DNA from: an uncultured bacterium | GTDB lineage: Bacteria; Actinomycetota; Actinomycetes; S36-B12; CAIYMF01 | NCBI GenBank assembly: GCA_903826575.1 | Contig: CAIKEU010000104.1 | Coordinates: 1-64,000 of the forward strand | DNA: 64,000 nt | Reading direction: 5' to 3' | In this document: piece after piece, positions 9,139-17,581 of the stretch | How the letters are laid out: each line of letters begins with the position of its first letter | Position numbering within the stretch: the first letter of the stretch is position 1 | Notes under the pieces: model-generated | Told to the model about the DNA's origin: nothing | Databases searched by the model: none | What the model saw: only the letters and a program-made list of their open reading frames with translations | Translations under genes and position numbers: made by a program

Positions 9139-10059
9139 ATGGGATTTATGAAGCCCGAAAGCTTGTACGAGGTTCTCACCGACGATCTTGATATGGATTC
9201 GCCGGTGCTCGTCCATGCCCTGTCTGGGTTCCTTGATGCAGGTGGCGCCCGGCAACTCGCGGTGGATCACTTGCTCGAAACATGTGAGCATCGGGTGATC
9301 GCGCAATTCGATATCGACATGCTTTTTGACTACAGGGGCCGACGTCCGCGGATGGTCTTTGATACCGATCACTATGCCGAGCTCGAATACCCTGAGTTGC
9401 TGCTGTACGAACTGCGCGATGAGCGCGGCACGCCGTTCCTGTTGCTGACGGGGCCCGAGCCAGATTTCGCGTGGCGGGCGTTTACAAGTGCTGTGGTGCA
9501 ATTGGTTGAACGCTTCGGTGTTTCGCGGTCGATCGGTATGAACGCGATCCCCTGGCCTGCGCCGCACACACGTCCGGTCGGGGTCACAGCCCACGCTACC
9601 GATCCGTCCTTCGTCGCCGGCCGGCCCACATTCGTTGGAGCGATCGAGGTACCTGGGCATCTTGCTGGCGGGGTGGAGTTAGCGCTCGGCGAGGCGGGTC
9701 ACCTTGCGCTCGGGTTTGCCGCTCACGTGCCGCATTACCTTTCGCAGGTCCTCTTTCCGCAGGCTGCCGTCGCCCTACTGGAAGAGGTTGGCGTGGCTGG
9801 CAGTTTGTCCTTTGATCTAAGCGAACTCGAACTCAAGGCGCAGCAGGCCGCGCGCGAGATTAACGAGCAACTAGCCGGCAACACTGAAAACGAGCAGGCC
9901 GTCCGCGATCTTGAAATGCAGTACGACGAAATCGTTCGTGGAGCTGCGAATGCCCTACCACTGGCGAGCGATGGGCCGCTGCCGTCAGGTGACGATATCG
10001 CCGCGCAGTTCCAGGAGTTCCTGCGTGATCTCGATGACGATAAGGGTCGATCCGAGTAA
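9139..10059 (+). CDS. PAC2 family protein
   Basis: A 306-residue PAC2-domain protein, related to archaeal/eukaryotic proteasome-assembly chaperones and common in actinobacteria. Visible family features include ALSGFLDAGGARQLA near residue 29, FDYRGRRPRM near 62, LLLTGPEPDFAW near 101 and HVPHYL near 198. The C-terminal 70 residues look helical (QQAAREINEQLA and following). Its substrate in bacteria is unsettled; no proteasome genes lie in this window. There are two possible ATG starts (9139, 9148), and AGAGG favours the first only weakly. Confidence 0.85.
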   Translation: MGFMKPESLYEVLTDDLDMDSPVLVHALSGFLDAGGARQLAVDHLLETCEHRVIAQFDIDMLFDYRGRRPRMVFDTDHYAELEYPELLLYELRDERGTPFLLLTGPEPDFAWRAFTSAVVQLVERFGVSRSIGMNAIPWPAPHTRPVGVTAHATDPSFVAGRPTFVGAIEVPGHLAGGVELALGEAGHLALGFAAHVPHYLSQVLFPQAAVALLEEVGVAGSLSFDLSELELKAQQAAREINEQLAGNTENEQAVRDLEMQYDEIVRGAANALPLASDGPLPSGDDIAAQFQEFLRDLDDDKGRSE

Positions 10060-10078
10060 GGCGAAACCCGGGCTGAAC

Positions 10079-10780
10079 CTACGGAGTGATGAGAGTGCTT
10101 CCGCTCGGGTATTCAACTCGTTTGCCGTCACCGAGGTGCCAGACGGACTGATTGCCTTGCACAACCCACTCATGTGGTCCGCCGACGAGCGCAGTTTCCT
10201 CGTCAATGCCGAGCAGCATGACACCGTCGGGCAGCTTAAGCATGGTGTTGCGAAGCATGTCGGGGATCCACGAGCCGAACTTATCGAAGTGGGGGATCAC
10301 GCGAATGTGCGGGACGTAGCCCAGGCCGGAAATATGTTCGCTATTGAAGTCTCGTGGACGGGGTGCCCATTCCGACAGCGTCATCGCCCCGGCGCTGCAT
10401 CCGGCTAGTGCGGATCCAGCCCGGTGTGCGGCCTTGATCGCCTCCCACACCAACGTGTCGCGCAGTGTGTTCGACAGGAAGGCGGGGTTGCCGCCGGACA
10501 GATAGATCAACCCGGCACCCTCAAACAACGCTGCAAGCTCTGGATTGTTTGCGTCCTCGCGATTGCGAACGTCGACAATCACCTGCTCTACGCCAAGCCG
10601 AACGGCCTGCTCCTTGCCGAGTTTGTGCCAGAACGCCAACGACGAATCACCCTCGGGCGCGGCAGCCGTCGCCAATTGAACGTACTTAGGTGGTCGGCCA
10701 GCGATCAGATCGCCTTCAATCTTCGCCATCACGGGAAGGTATTCACCGGATCCAACGAGAGCGATTGGTGCGCTACTCAT
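10079..10780 (-). CDS. S51-family peptidase-like protein (cyanophycinase / type 1 GATase-like)
   Basis: A 233-residue protein with the nucleophile-elbow motif AGCSAGAM and the preceding IYLSGGNPAFL strand of peptidase S51 (dipeptidase E, cyanophycinase) and related glutamine-amidotransferase-like folds. The start is the ATG at 10780, with GGGAGG upstream and an ATGA overlap with the gene before it; an upstream in-frame extension lies inside that gene. It is translationally coupled to a second, longer member of the same fold. Peptidase specificity is unknown. No cyanophycin synthetase is nearby, so true cyanophycinase activity is not implied. Confidence 0.8.
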   Translation of the reverse strand: MSSAPIALVGSGEYLPVMAKIEGDLIAGRPPKYVQLATAAAPEGDSSLAFWHKLGKEQAVRLGVEQVIVDVRNREDANNPELAALFEGAGLIYLSGGNPAFLSNTLRDTLVWEAIKAAHRAGSALAGCSAGAMTLSEWAPRPRDFNSEHISGLGYVPHIRVIPHFDKFGSWIPDMLRNTMLKLPDGVMLLGIDEETALVGGPHEWVVQGNQSVWHLGDGKRVEYPSGSTLITP

Positions 10781-11952
10781 GACGTTACCTCCCACTGCAC
10801 ACCGTCAGGTGTATCACGCACCTCGATCCGAGCTGCGGCCAGCCCATCCCGAATGAGATCAGAATCTGCCCAACGCTTATCGGCGCGAGCGGCCGCCCGC
10901 AATTCCAGTAAGAGCGTTACGAGCGGCGCCACGGTGGCAGTGACGTCTACGGGAGCACTGAGGGAACTGATGGCGCGCGCGATCCACGCTCCGATTTCCC
11001 CACGCTCAGAGGTAGTTTCAGCATGTCGGTTGACGTCCGCGATGAGTGCTAGAGCCGTGGCCGTATCACCGGAATCAAGGGCGGTACGAATCTCATCAGC
11101 GGCTGATCCGCTCTCGCTAGGAGCGGCGAGGGGTTGATCGACCGCTTGAGTTTGCTCCGCGCTCCCGGCAGTAGCGATTTCGTCAAGGCTCGTCGTCTCA
11201 CCAGCGTGACGAATCCACTCGACACCATGTTTGCGAACGACGAAGGTTCCCTTACCGACGATCTCAACGGCACCGGAATCTAGGCCAATGACGATGCCTG
11301 TGTGTTCGTCAATGCCGATGATGAATGCGTCATCGGGAAGTAGAGACTCAAGTGCAACGAGGCGTCGCTCACCCAACCAGCAGAAGCGAGTGTCGTGCGT
11401 GCCGCCCTCGGCGTTGTTCCAGTGCGGCACGATGGCGGCGTTCAGGCCGGTAGCGGTACCGAAGACATTCAGACCCTCGAGCCAATGCGGATCCTGCCCT
11501 ACCTTGTAAATCTCGTATACCGGGATCGTAAATTTGCCAAGGGTGAGGGCGGCAGCAGATGCAAAGGTGACCGCGCCGCCATCGCGCAACCGGCGATTCA
11601 GTGCGCCTGGAACTGCGCTACCAGCCCAGGTGCGAAGTGCGTACGTCGGGCTGCCGGGCCCGGCGAAGATCCACTCGGCTGCGTTCAGGGTAGCCATCTG
11701 GGTAGCGTGATCTGTCAGGTCATGCGGTGGAGCTGATCGAAACGAGACCGCATTAACCTCGCGTCCAACGCTCTCCCTGAAGTATTGCTGGGCCCGCTCG
11801 GTCAATTCGTCGGCGTTCTCTTGGAAGCCGTACGGTGAATCGAGAAGCACCGCGCGAACGTCGCGGCCTATAGAACTGAAGATGCGCTGGTGTGGGGTGA
11901 CCATCGTTGGGCTGGTTTCTCCAGAACCCAAGATGGTGAGAATTCGTGCCAT
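10777..11952 (-). CDS. S51/GATase-like domain fused to a cysteinyl-tRNA synthetase-like C-terminal domain
   Basis: A 391-residue two-part protein. Residues 1 to about 250 are an S51/type 1 GATase-like domain, with GPGSPTYAL in place of the partner's SGGNPAFL and FASAAAL in place of GCSAGAM, so the serine is kept but the glycine is not. After a low-complexity linker (about 250-285), residues 286-391 resemble the tail of cysteinyl-tRNA synthetase: LRAAARADKRWADSD then LIRDGLAAARIEV and DTPDGVQW, closely parallel to the end of the cysS product encoded at 58749-60161. I chose the ATG at 11952 (MARILTILGSGE); an in-frame ATG lies at 11973. Confidence 0.78.
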   Translation of the reverse strand: MARILTILGSGETSPTMVTPHQRIFSSIGRDVRAVLLDSPYGFQENADELTERAQQYFRESVGREVNAVSFRSAPPHDLTDHATQMATLNAAEWIFAGPGSPTYALRTWAGSAVPGALNRRLRDGGAVTFASAAALTLGKFTIPVYEIYKVGQDPHWLEGLNVFGTATGLNAAIVPHWNNAEGGTHDTRFCWLGERRLVALESLLPDDAFIIGIDEHTGIVIGLDSGAVEIVGKGTFVVRKHGVEWIRHAGETTSLDEIATAGSAEQTQAVDQPLAAPSESGSAADEIRTALDSGDTATALALIADVNRHAETTSERGEIGAWIARAISSLSAPVDVTATVAPLVTLLLELRAAARADKRWADSDLIRDGLAAARIEVRDTPDGVQWEVTS

Positions 11953-12013
11953 ACCCCGATCATGTCGGAACATCGTCCTGCCCGCTTAACGGGGGTGTCG
12001 TTGCCACGGGCAG

Positions 12014-12715
12014 TTAGCTAATGCCCAAATCAATTGCACAACGATGCATGGCCGTTTGGAAGTAGGCGTCTGTGTCGGTGAGTACGTTGTGGAACTGCCC
12101 GTTGAGCTCCATGCTGATCACGCCTAGAAGCTGCGACCACGCCATGAGTCCGCGAATGATCAGATCGTCAGGAATCCCCTGCGGGATGTCGTCCCTGACA
12201 GGTGCTATCGACGCGTGTACTGCGCGCGGAACAGGCAGCGGTGTGGGGGTTTGGCCTGTCGTGTAAGCGTCGATAAGAATGCCGATGAGCAGGCTCGTGA
12301 CGCGCGTTGCGGGTACGACAGTCTCCTGCGGAGCCTGGTAGCCAGGTACGGGAGAACCGTAGATCAGCGCCCATTCATGGGGCCGCTCAACTGCCCAGTT
12401 GCGTGCTGCCCGACTCGTGGCAAGCCACCGCCCGTTCAGATCAGTACGTTTGACGGCGGCTTCGGCCTGTTCGGCGGTTTCGCCGAGTGAGTTGTAGGCA
12501 TCGATGATCAGTGTGGTGAGTAGTTCGTCGCGGCTGGGGAAGTATCGGTACACCGCGCTGCTGACCATGCCTAAATCCCGGGCGACCGCTCGCAGCGACA
12601 GACCGGCCGCCCCATCGCTAGTGAGATGGATGCGTGCAGTTTCGACGATCTCACGGGTGAGTTCCTCACGTGCACGAGCACGAGCATTACGCGGCGCGGA
12701 GGTGGGCTGAACCAT
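12014..12715 (-). CDS. TetR/AcrR-family transcriptional regulator
   Basis: A 233-residue TetR-type repressor. The N-terminal helix-turn-helix is visible as SLRAVARDLGMVSSAVYRYF (about residues 40-59), followed by FPSRDELL; the C-terminal ligand domain (WALIYGSPVPGYQAP) is like the WHG-type C-terminal domain common in actinobacteria. It diverges from an epimerase gene across 140 bases that hold two identical 11-base palindromes, the likely autoregulatory operators. The inducer is unknown. Confidence 0.9.
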   Translation of the reverse strand: MVQPTSAPRNARARAREELTREIVETARIHLTSDGAAGLSLRAVARDLGMVSSAVYRYFPSRDELLTTLIIDAYNSLGETAEQAEAAVKRTDLNGRWLATSRAARNWAVERPHEWALIYGSPVPGYQAPQETVVPATRVTSLLIGILIDAYTTGQTPTPLPVPRAVHASIAPVRDDIPQGIPDDLIIRGLMAWSQLLGVISMELNGQFHNVLTDTDAYFQTAMHRCAIDLGIS

Positions 12716-12756
12716 GATTCAAGTATGGCACCTGAGAGAGCGGTGAACAATACCGA

Positions 12757-12810
12757 GAGCAGTGCTCTTGACAGTTGCGTGAGCGATGATACAAACTGTG
12801 AGCAGTGCTC
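12757..12810. promoter_or_regulatory. paired operator palindromes for the TetR regulator
   Basis: GAGCAGTGCTC occurs twice, at 12757-12767 and 12800-12810, with centres 43 bases apart (about four helical turns). The first copy extends to a 13-base palindrome. Both lie between the divergent TetR and epimerase starts. Their shape and place fit TetR binding sites; no other copy was noticed in the window. Confidence 0.65.
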
Positions 12811-12855
12811 TCGTAATAAGGGAGCTGGATGGTCGCTTAAAACAGGGAGATTGAA

Positions 12856-13785
12856 ATGAGCAGCAGTAAGCATGTAGTTGTCGGATCCGGTGCTATCGGG
12901 TCGGCTGTCGTCCGCAAGCTTGCCGCGGCGGGTAAGAAGGTAGTTGTCGTCACTCGCTCCGGCAGCGGTCCCGAGCTCGCTAACGTTCAGCGGGTCGCGG
13001 CCGATGCTGGGAACGCGGCTCGGCTTTGTGAACTGGCTAACGGGGCTGACGTGATCTACAACTGCGTTAACCCGCAGTACCACCGCTGGCCAACAGACTG
13101 GCCGCCCGTTGCACGCGCACTTCTCGCGGCTGCGGAGTCATCAGGCGCGGTGCTTTCTACCTGCTCGAACCTATACGGCTACGGTCCAGTCAACGCTCCG
13201 ATGACGGAGAACACTGCGCTCGCGGCGACGGGAACCAAGGCCAAGGTACGAATCCAGATGTGGCAGGAGGCACTCGAACTTCACAATGCCGGACGTATCC
13301 GCGCGACTGAAGCGCGCGGTTCAGATTACATAGGGCCGGGCGCACAATCGTTGCTGGGTGACATGGTTATCCCGCGGATTCTTGCTGGGAAGAGCGTTCG
13401 AGTCGTAGGAAATCCAGACGTCGAACATACCTTTACCTTCACCGAAGATATGGCCACAACTCTGATCGCCATCGGTTCAGATCCGCGGGCGCTTGGACGG
13501 GCCTGGCACGTGCCCAGTTCGCTGTCGATGACACAGCGGCAAACGGTTAACGCTCTTGCAGCGACCGCAGGGGTGGCTACGCCAAGGGTGAGTTCGGTGC
13601 CGCCGTTCGTACTGAGCGCCATGGGGCTCTTCAATCCACAGATCCGCGAATTCAAGGAAACCGATTATCAGCGCGAGCGCACGTACGTCATGGACTCCAC
13701 CGCAGCTCAAAATGAGTTGGGTTTGACCCCGACACCTGTTGCCAAAGTGTTAGTCGCTGTGATTGATGGATATCGAGCTTCTTAG
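12856..13785 (+). CDS. NAD-dependent epimerase/dehydratase (extended SDR)
   Basis: A 309-residue extended short-chain dehydrogenase. The dinucleotide fold starts at residue 6 (VVVGSGAIGSAVVRKLAAAG); STCSNLYGYGPV sits where the catalytic Tyr region lies, but the usual YxxxK pair is not obvious, so the mechanism may be atypical. AGRIRATEARGSDYIGPG is the SDR substrate-side segment. The ATG follows an AGGGAG site by 7 bases. It is probably repressed by the divergent TetR protein through the twin palindromes upstream. The substrate may be a nucleotide sugar or a small ketone or quinone; undetermined. Confidence 0.82.
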   Translation: MSSSKHVVVGSGAIGSAVVRKLAAAGKKVVVVTRSGSGPELANVQRVAADAGNAARLCELANGADVIYNCVNPQYHRWPTDWPPVARALLAAAESSGAVLSTCSNLYGYGPVNAPMTENTALAATGTKAKVRIQMWQEALELHNAGRIRATEARGSDYIGPGAQSLLGDMVIPRILAGKSVRVVGNPDVEHTFTFTEDMATTLIAIGSDPRALGRAWHVPSSLSMTQRQTVNALAATAGVATPRVSSVPPFVLSAMGLFNPQIREFKETDYQRERTYVMDSTAAQNELGLTPTPVAKVLVAVIDGYRAS

Positions 13786-13797
13786 GAAGTTCGATAT
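13770..13797. terminator. bidirectional hairpin between convergent genes
   Basis: A 12-base stem with a single G.T pair and a TTAG loop spans the epimerase stop codon and ends 3 bases before the helicase stop. It likely terminates both convergent transcripts. Confidence 0.55.
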
Positions 13798-13799
13798 AG

Positions 13800-15014
13800 C
13801 TATACGGCGCGAGCGCCCGTTAGTTCCATCAGCATGTCGTCACCGGGTGACACGTGGTGTTCAGTGGCTTCGACCCCAGCGGCTTGGTGCAGTCGTTTTA
13901 GGCTATTGCGCTGGTTACGAAGCACCAGAGTGACCACGCGACCCGATGCGCCGGCGCGAGCCGTACGTCCGGCGCGGTGCAGGTAAGCCTTAGCGTCCTC
14001 CGGTGGATCAACGTGTACGACCAGGGAGATGTCGTCAACGTGGATTCCACGTGCGGCGACATCTGTTGCGACGAGAACGTCAAGGCGTCCAGCCTTGAAG
14101 TCATTCATAGTGCGGGTACGAGCATGCTGCGACATACCGCCGTGAAGGGCCTTGGCATTGACGCCACGGGCTGCAAGGTTTTCAGCCACACGCTCCGTAC
14201 CGAGCTGTGAGCGGCAGAACATGATCGTGCGGCCGTTGCGACGTGCGATCTGCGTAGCGACGGTCGGCTTATCCTCGCGGTTTACCACGAGCACGTGGTG
14301 CTCCATTGTGTCTACGGGAGACGTGGCTGGCTCGAGTTCGTGACGCATCGGCTCGAACATGTGGTCGCGGATAACGACGTCAACGTCACCGTCGAGGGTT
14401 GCCGAGAACAGCAACTTCTGTGCAGACGGCGGGCTTAGCTTGAGTAGGGCCGTCACCTCGGGTAGGAAGCCCATGTCGGCCATCTGATCTGCCTCGTCGA
14501 GGACAACGACCTCGAGGTCGCTGAAATCGCATGCCTTCTGGCGAACTAAGTCGGCCACCCGGCCTGGCGTCGCAATGACGACGTCGACCCCGCGTCGCAG
14601 CGATTCGATCTGACGTGACATAGACGTGCCACCGACGACTGTCACGACTCGACGACCGATCGCATGTGCCAAGGGTGCTAGCCCCTCTGACACCTGCATC
14701 GCGAGTTCACGCGTCGGCACCAGAATGAGTGCGCGTGGCTTGTTCGGCTCTGAGTGCATCCAACTGATGCGAGCTAGGAGCGGAATGCCGAACGCGAGAG
14801 TTTTACCCGATCCAGTGCTGGCGCGACCAAGAATGTCGTAGCCGCTCAGAGCATCGGGAATCGTTGCGGCTTGAATCGCGAAAGCATGAGTGATGCCTTG
14901 CTTGGCCAATTCCCGCACCATCTCGGGCGGTAACCCAAGGTCGGCGAAGGGGATTGACTGGTCGACGGACTCATCGATTGCAGGCAGGGAAGAACGTTCT
15001 GACATTTCAGGCAC
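13800..15014 (-). CDS. DEAD-box ATP-dependent RNA helicase
   Basis: A 404-residue DEAD-box helicase with the full motif set: Q motif (FADLGLPPEM then GITHAFAIQ), motif I ASTGSGKT, Ia PTRELA, Ib TPGR, II DEAD, III SAT, and in the second domain VLVATDVAARGIHV and HRAGRTARAG. It lacks the long basic C-terminal tail of many RhlE/DeaD proteins. Probable roles are RNA unwinding in ribosome assembly or mRNA decay. The first candidate start is the GTG at 15014, with GAGAGG upstream; an ATG 9 bases downstream is possible. Confidence 0.93.
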   Translation of the reverse strand: MPEMSERSSLPAIDESVDQSIPFADLGLPPEMVRELAKQGITHAFAIQAATIPDALSGYDILGRASTGSGKTLAFGIPLLARISWMHSEPNKPRALILVPTRELAMQVSEGLAPLAHAIGRRVVTVVGGTSMSRQIESLRRGVDVVIATPGRVADLVRQKACDFSDLEVVVLDEADQMADMGFLPEVTALLKLSPPSAQKLLFSATLDGDVDVVIRDHMFEPMRHELEPATSPVDTMEHHVLVVNREDKPTVATQIARRNGRTIMFCRSQLGTERVAENLAARGVNAKALHGGMSQHARTRTMNDFKAGRLDVLVATDVAARGIHVDDISLVVHVDPPEDAKAYLHRAGRTARAGASGRVVTLVLRNQRNSLKRLHQAAGVEATEHHVSPGDDMLMELTGARAV

Positions 15015-15138
15015 CGAGGCCTCTCATTGAGCGTGGCGCGTCAATGAAGGCTTCCAAGGTGACGCGTGAATAACTCCAGAGTACCCCGTAAAACCCATTC
15101 GACCGAATCGCGATAGGGCAGATGGTCTAGTGGCGCAT

Positions 15139-15951
15139 CTAAGAGGCGTAGATAACGACCGGTGTGCCGAGCTTAGTGACCCGAAATAGGAGCTTAGCCA
15201 CAGCCAGATCTCGAATGTTTACGCAGCCGTGCGAAGCGCCGTAGTAACCATCCACCACGAAGTAGTGCGAGAAGTGAACAGCACTCCCCCCGTTGAAAAA
15301 TAGCGCGTAAGGCATGGGCGTTTTGTAGACCGACGAGATGTGATGCAGATCCTTGCGGTAGACGTGAAAGACGCCCTTTGCCGTTGGGTGCTGCGGTGTT
15401 CCGAATCGCGCATCCGTCGTGAGAATCGTCGTGCCCTTTTGGACAAGTCGAAGTACCCGTTGCGTCAGGTCTACACACAGCGATCGGCGTGGGGAGACGC
15501 AACTTGTTGGCAAGCGGCCGTGGGAGTGGGTCAATGCGTCAAGTCGTTTATAGACCGACGCAGTGACCACCGGCTCACCGACAAATCCCCACTTATCGCG
15601 GAACGTGCTCACCGCACTGCCCGTCTTTGCGTCAAATACACCGTTGGTTCTGCTGAGCAGCCCAATCCAGATCAGCCGCTGTTGCACCCTCGTGACGAGT
15701 GGGCCGTGGTCGCCGGTGGTGATGGGAAAGGTCGTCGGGACGTGCGGCGCAGGCGGTGTCGGGGTTGGTGTCGGCGTGGGTGTCGGCGTCGCAGTTGGCG
15801 TAGGCGTGGGGCTCGACGATGCGCTTGCGTTGGTCGAAGGTTCGCGGGTCGTTGCATCAGCCGGGGCCAGACTGGCTACGCCAACGAGTGCGGCCGCGGT
15901 TACAGCGGCGAGGGCAGAGACCACCGACCATGTGCCACGTTTGGAGAACAT
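15139..15951 (-). CDS. L,D-transpeptidase (YkuD) with peptidoglycan-binding domain
   Basis: A 270-residue exported protein. It has an N-terminal signal sequence (residues 1-33), a Thr/Pro-repeat wall-spanning linker (about 48-68), a PG_binding_1 domain (GPLVTRVQQRLIWIGLL, about 85-130) and a C-terminal YkuD domain whose active site HFSHYFVVDGYYGASHGCVN holds catalytic Cys243. It would form 3-3 cross-links in peptidoglycan or cut and join stem peptides outside the membrane. The ATG at 15951 follows AAAGG. The linker is encoded by a simple repeat in DNA. Confidence 0.92.
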   Translation of the reverse strand: MFSKRGTWSVVSALAAVTAAALVGVASLAPADATTREPSTNASASSSPTPTPTATPTPTPTPTPTPPAPHVPTTFPITTGDHGPLVTRVQQRLIWIGLLSRTNGVFDAKTGSAVSTFRDKWGFVGEPVVTASVYKRLDALTHSHGRLPTSCVSPRRSLCVDLTQRVLRLVQKGTTILTTDARFGTPQHPTAKGVFHVYRKDLHHISSVYKTPMPYALFFNGGSAVHFSHYFVVDGYYGASHGCVNIRDLAVAKLLFRVTKLGTPVVIYAS

Positions 15952-16087
15952 GTCAACCTTTCACCCGAAGTCCTACCCCCAGTGTGCACGATCGGGGACC
16001 GATGCTCTCGCAGTAACCGACGCGACCACCAACTGTCTAGGCGCTAATCTTCGTGCATATCAGCGCTGCACACGGCAGGATGGCCGA

Positions 16088-17581
16088 GTGCAGATCATTA
16101 GTGTGAACCCAGCCGATTCCTCCGACATTGTCCTCGCCTTCGACGCGCCAACTGTTGACGACGTCGTCGGTGCAGCCCGTCGAGCCCATAGCGCCCAAAC
16201 TGAATGGGCCAAGGTGCCGGCGCCTGCGCGCGGGCGTGTGATCGCGGCGGTCGGCCGACTAATGGAAGCGAACAAGGAATCACTCGCGGCCCTGGTCACA
16301 CGAGAGATCGGCAAGACGTATGCCGAGGCGCTAGGTGAAGTCCAGGAAGTCATCGACACTTGCGATTTCTTCCTCGGTGAGGGGCGTCGCCTGTACGGGC
16401 AGACGGTTCCCAGCGAGATGCCTGACAAGCAGTTGTTCACTTTCCGTGCGCCGATTGGCACAGCCTTCATCATCACTGCCGGCAACTTTCCGACCGCTGT
16501 TCCGTCGTGGTACATCGTGCCAGCCCTCCTGTGCGGAAACTCCGTTGTGTGGAAGCCCGCGGAGGTATCACCGGCGATTTCCCAGGCGATGACCGCGATC
16601 TTCCATGCGGGTGGAGTGCCAGAGGATGTTTTGATCACGATCGTTGCCGACGCGGCGACGACGGGGGCTGCCCTAGAGCAGGTTCTCGAGCAGCGCCTCG
16701 TGCAGAAGGTTGGGTTCACCGGCTCGACTGCCGTCGGTCGCGCGATCGGTGAACTAACGGGACGCCATCTGCAATCGGCGTGCCTTGAACTCGGTGGTAA
16801 GAACCCGATGGTCGTGATGCCCGACGCCAATATCGATCTCGTCGTGGAAGGCGCGCTGTTCGCGGGGTTCGGTACGTCAGGTCAGCGGTGCACCTCGCTT
16901 GGGACGCTCTGGGTTCACGACGATATCTACGACGAAGTTAAAGCTCGTTACGTGAGCGCAGTGGACAAGGCCGTTGTGGGGGATCCGCGTCAGGACGTTC
17001 TCTACGGACCCATGATCTCGCAGGCTTACCTCGAGGCCCATGAGCGAAACCTTGCCTTGGTTCAGCCGCATCACACCCTGCATGGATCTACTGGGACAGG
17101 TCGGATCACCTCGACGAATCCGCGTGCCGGATTCATTGGCGATCCTGAGGCCGGCTGGTTTGCGCACCCGACGATCGTCGAGGGTATCCGTCCGGGTGAT
17201 GCCCTTTACGACACCGAAACTTTCGGGCCCCTTGTTGGTCTTGGTCGGTTCGGCACTTTGGACGAGGCGATCGAACTTGCAAACGGTCACGGATACGGCC
17301 TGTCGTCGGCGATCTACACGAACAACCCCGAATGGGTCTGGAAGTTCCGCGCGCAGGTTAGCTCAGGAATGGTGTCGGTCAACAACTCAACGTCTGGGGC
17401 CGAAGCGCACCTGCCGTTTGGCGGTAACGGTCGTTCCGGCAACGGTTCGCGTCAGAGCGGCGTATGGGTCCTCGACCAGTTCACTCGCTGGCAGGCCGTC
17501 AACTGGGACTACTCAGGCCGCCTACAGAAAGCCCAGATGGATGTCATGGAGTTGCCTTCTGATCCGGAGTTCCGGCTGTGA
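16088..17581 (+). CDS. aldehyde dehydrogenase (ALDH7 / aminoadipate-semialdehyde dehydrogenase-like)
   Basis: A 497-residue aldehyde dehydrogenase with catalytic Glu234 in LELGGKNP and nucleophile Cys268 in SGQRCTSLGTLWVH. The ITAGNFPTAVPSW and GFTGSTAVGRAIG segments are the cofactor-binding loops. The GTG at 16088 is preceded by AGGATGG. The open frame continues upstream for 175 codons, but that part is antisense to the transpeptidase gene and shows no domain. It is coupled by a GTGA overlap to a FAD amine oxidase, an arrangement like pipecolate oxidase plus piperideine-6-carboxylate dehydrogenase in lysine breakdown (inference). Other semialdehyde substrates are possible. Confidence 0.82.
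   Translation: MQIISVNPADSSDIVLAFDAPTVDDVVGAARRAHSAQTEWAKVPAPARGRVIAAVGRLMEANKESLAALVTREIGKTYAEALGEVQEVIDTCDFFLGEGRRLYGQTVPSEMPDKQLFTFRAPIGTAFIITAGNFPTAVPSWYIVPALLCGNSVVWKPAEVSPAISQAMTAIFHAGGVPEDVLITIVADAATTGAALEQVLEQRLVQKVGFTGSTAVGRAIGELTGRHLQSACLELGGKNPMVVMPDANIDLVVEGALFAGFGTSGQRCTSLGTLWVHDDIYDEVKARYVSAVDKAVVGDPRQDVLYGPMISQAYLEAHERNLALVQPHHTLHGSTGTGRITSTNPRAGFIGDPEAGWFAHPTIVEGIRPGDALYDTETFGPLVGLGRFGTLDEAIELANGHGYGLSSAIYTNNPEWVWKFRAQVSSGMVSVNNSTSGAEAHLPFGGNGRSGNGSRQSGVWVLDQFTRWQAVNWDYSGRLQKAQMDVMELPSDPEFRL

Noticed and set aside
15750-15815. Tandem repeat that might be a CRISPR or minisatellite
   Set aside because: Short period, in frame, and encodes the Thr-Pro linker of the L,D-transpeptidase; no spacers.
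15563-16087. N-terminal extension of the aldehyde dehydrogenase frame by 175 codons
   Set aside because: It runs antisense to the L,D-transpeptidase gene, is low-complexity (Gly/Val repeats mirror the Thr-Pro linker) and has no domain; a GTG with a ribosome site at 16088 fits the family start.
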